Source: Chloroflexota bacterium
Lineage (GTDB): Bacteria; Chloroflexota; Limnocylindria; Limnocylindrales; CSP1-4
DNA: 6,682 bases
Assembly (NCBI GenBank): GCA_021801545.1
Contig: JAJYXX010000333.1
Span: forward strand, 4,072 to 10,753
Direction of reading: 5' to 3'
Positions 5,792 through 6,682 of this stretch are shown in pieces. The notes beneath the pieces were generated by a model. The model ran no database searches and had not been told where the DNA came from. It saw only the letters and a list, made by a program, of their open reading frames with translations. Positions within the stretch are counted from its first letter, which is position 1. Every line of letters begins with the position of its first letter. Position numbers and translations under genes: made by a program.

Positions 5792-6682
5792 ATGATATAC
5801 GGGCAGTCACAGCTCGCAGTGAGCGACGCCCGGCTGATGGTGCGCGTCGCCCAGATGTACTACCGGATGCACCTCACCCAGGCGCAGATCGGGGAACGCC
5901 TGGGCATCAGTCGGTTCAAGGTCGGGCGCCTGCTGGATCGCGCCCTGCGCGAATCGACCGTTCGGATCGAGATCGTCCATCCCGAGGCACGCCTGGTCGA
6001 GCTCGAGGATGCGCTGGTCGAGCGCTTCGGTCTGCGGGGGGCCGTTGTCGTCGATGTGCCCACGGCTCTGTCCGGCCAGGACGCCGACGCCCTCGCTCGT
6101 GAGCGGGTCGCGGGCGCCGCGGCCGACCATCTCGCGACCGTCCGGCCGACAGGCGCGATCGGTGTCTCCTGGGGCCGGACGATGCTCGAGCTCGCCCGCC
6201 AGCTGCGGCCCGGCTGGACCACGGCGAGCGAGATCGTTCAGCTGAACGGTGCCACGTCCCGTTCCACGCGCCCGACCCGAGCGACCGAGATCGTCGAACG
6301 GTTCGGAATCACCACGGGCGCGTCCATGCGCCTGATGCCCGCTCCGGCGATCGTCGGTTCGCTCGATCTGCGCCTCGCCCTCGAGACGGATCCCTCGGTC
6401 GGCGAGACCCTCGACGCGGCGCGCACGGCTCCAACCGCCGTCTTCGGCCTGGGGGTCCTGTCAGCGGAAAGCGTGCTCGTGGAGTCGGGCTATCTGAGCG
6501 AGCAGGACCGGGCCGATCTCGTGGAGGCCGGCGCCGTCGGGGATGTCCTCGGCCGGTTCCTGTCAGGCGATGGCAGGATCGCGCTGCCACAGCTCGATCG
6601 GCGCACGGTCGGCCTACCACTCGAAGAGCTCGCGGCCAAGGAGCTGACGATCGGGCTGACCGCCGGGTCGGCACGCGGGCCG
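5792..6682 (+). CDS. SorC/DeoR-family sugar-binding transcriptional regulator (3' end beyond window)
   Basis: This is a DNA-binding repressor or activator that responds to a phosphorylated sugar or related metabolite. The frame is open for 297 codons to the window edge; the family is usually about 310-330 residues, so only a short C-terminal piece is missing. A helix-turn-helix lies at about 27-52 (LTQAQIGERLGISRFKVGRLL). The SorC effector-binding domain follows from about 70: GVSWGRT at 124-130, then a VQLNG element, and GAVGDVLGRF from 247, all typical of the family. ATG 5792 is the first ATG after the in-frame TGA at 5750-5752 and gives a normal N-terminus. The GTG at 5819 is a less likely alternative, and no strong Shine-Dalgarno sequence distinguishes them. 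The promoter and palindromes just upstream suggest autoregulation. Members usually sit beside the sugar uptake and catabolic genes they control, which would lie to the right of this window. The specific inducer cannot be deduced. Confidence 0.93.
   Translation, partial: MIYGQSQLAVSDARLMVRVAQMYYRMHLTQAQIGERLGISRFKVGRLLDRALRESTVRIEIVHPEARLVELEDALVERFGLRGAVVVDVPTALSGQDADALARERVAGAAADHLATVRPTGAIGVSWGRTMLELARQLRPGWTTASEIVQLNGATSRSTRPTRATEIVERFGITTGASMRLMPAPAIVGSLDLRLALETDPSVGETLDAARTAPTAVFGLGVLSAESVLVESGYLSEQDRADLVEAGAVGDVLGRFLSGDGRIALPQLDRRTVGLPLEELAAKELTIGLTAGSARGP

Overview
The window is very GC-rich (clearly well above 60 % by eye, with G/C at most third codon positions), tightly packed, and carries ordinary bacterial genes. 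An ATPase and an ABC-2 permease that overlap by one base, a possible near-leaderless gene start and a SorC-type regulator would fit a GC-rich Chloroflexota or Actinomycetota genome. I lean to Chloroflexota, but nothing here proves it.

Layout, left to right. Bases 1-48 hold a short GC-rich tandem repeat of unknown role, perhaps the tail of an upstream gene. Bases 75-2726 (+) encode a complete 883-residue cation-translocating P-type ATPase with a PEEPP fourth-membrane-segment motif. Its stop codon shares one base with the start of an ABC-2/NatB-type permease (2726-4030, +), so the two are probably translationally coupled. No ABC ATPase lies in the window to pair with the permease. A short gap with a GC-rich inverted repeat separates this pair from a convergent gene (4072-4802, -).

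That convergent gene is related to the adenylation domain of ATP-dependent DNA ligases of the LigC/LigD type. It is split by a one-base frameshift, lacks an OB-fold domain, and has lost the catalytic lysine and the other motif residues. Head-to-head with it, 4863-5665 (+) is the remnant of an S9 prolyl-oligopeptidase-family peptidase. It has lost most of its propeller, carries an in-frame TAG, and has two internal deletions, one of which shifts the frame. Its Ser, Asp and His triad codons can still be read.

The last part starts with a good sigma-70-like promoter and two overlapping palindromes (5708-5774). These precede a SorC/DeoR-family sugar-binding transcriptional regulator (5792 to the right edge, incomplete), which probably controls itself and a carbohydrate gene cluster beyond the window.

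Functionally, the window is a membrane-transport pair, a decaying or pseudo-enzymatic middle region and the start of a sugar-responsive regulon. I see no CRISPR array, rRNA, tRNA, insertion sequence or defence system. The most interesting item is the ligase-like protein whose fold signature is kept while its catalytic positions are replaced.
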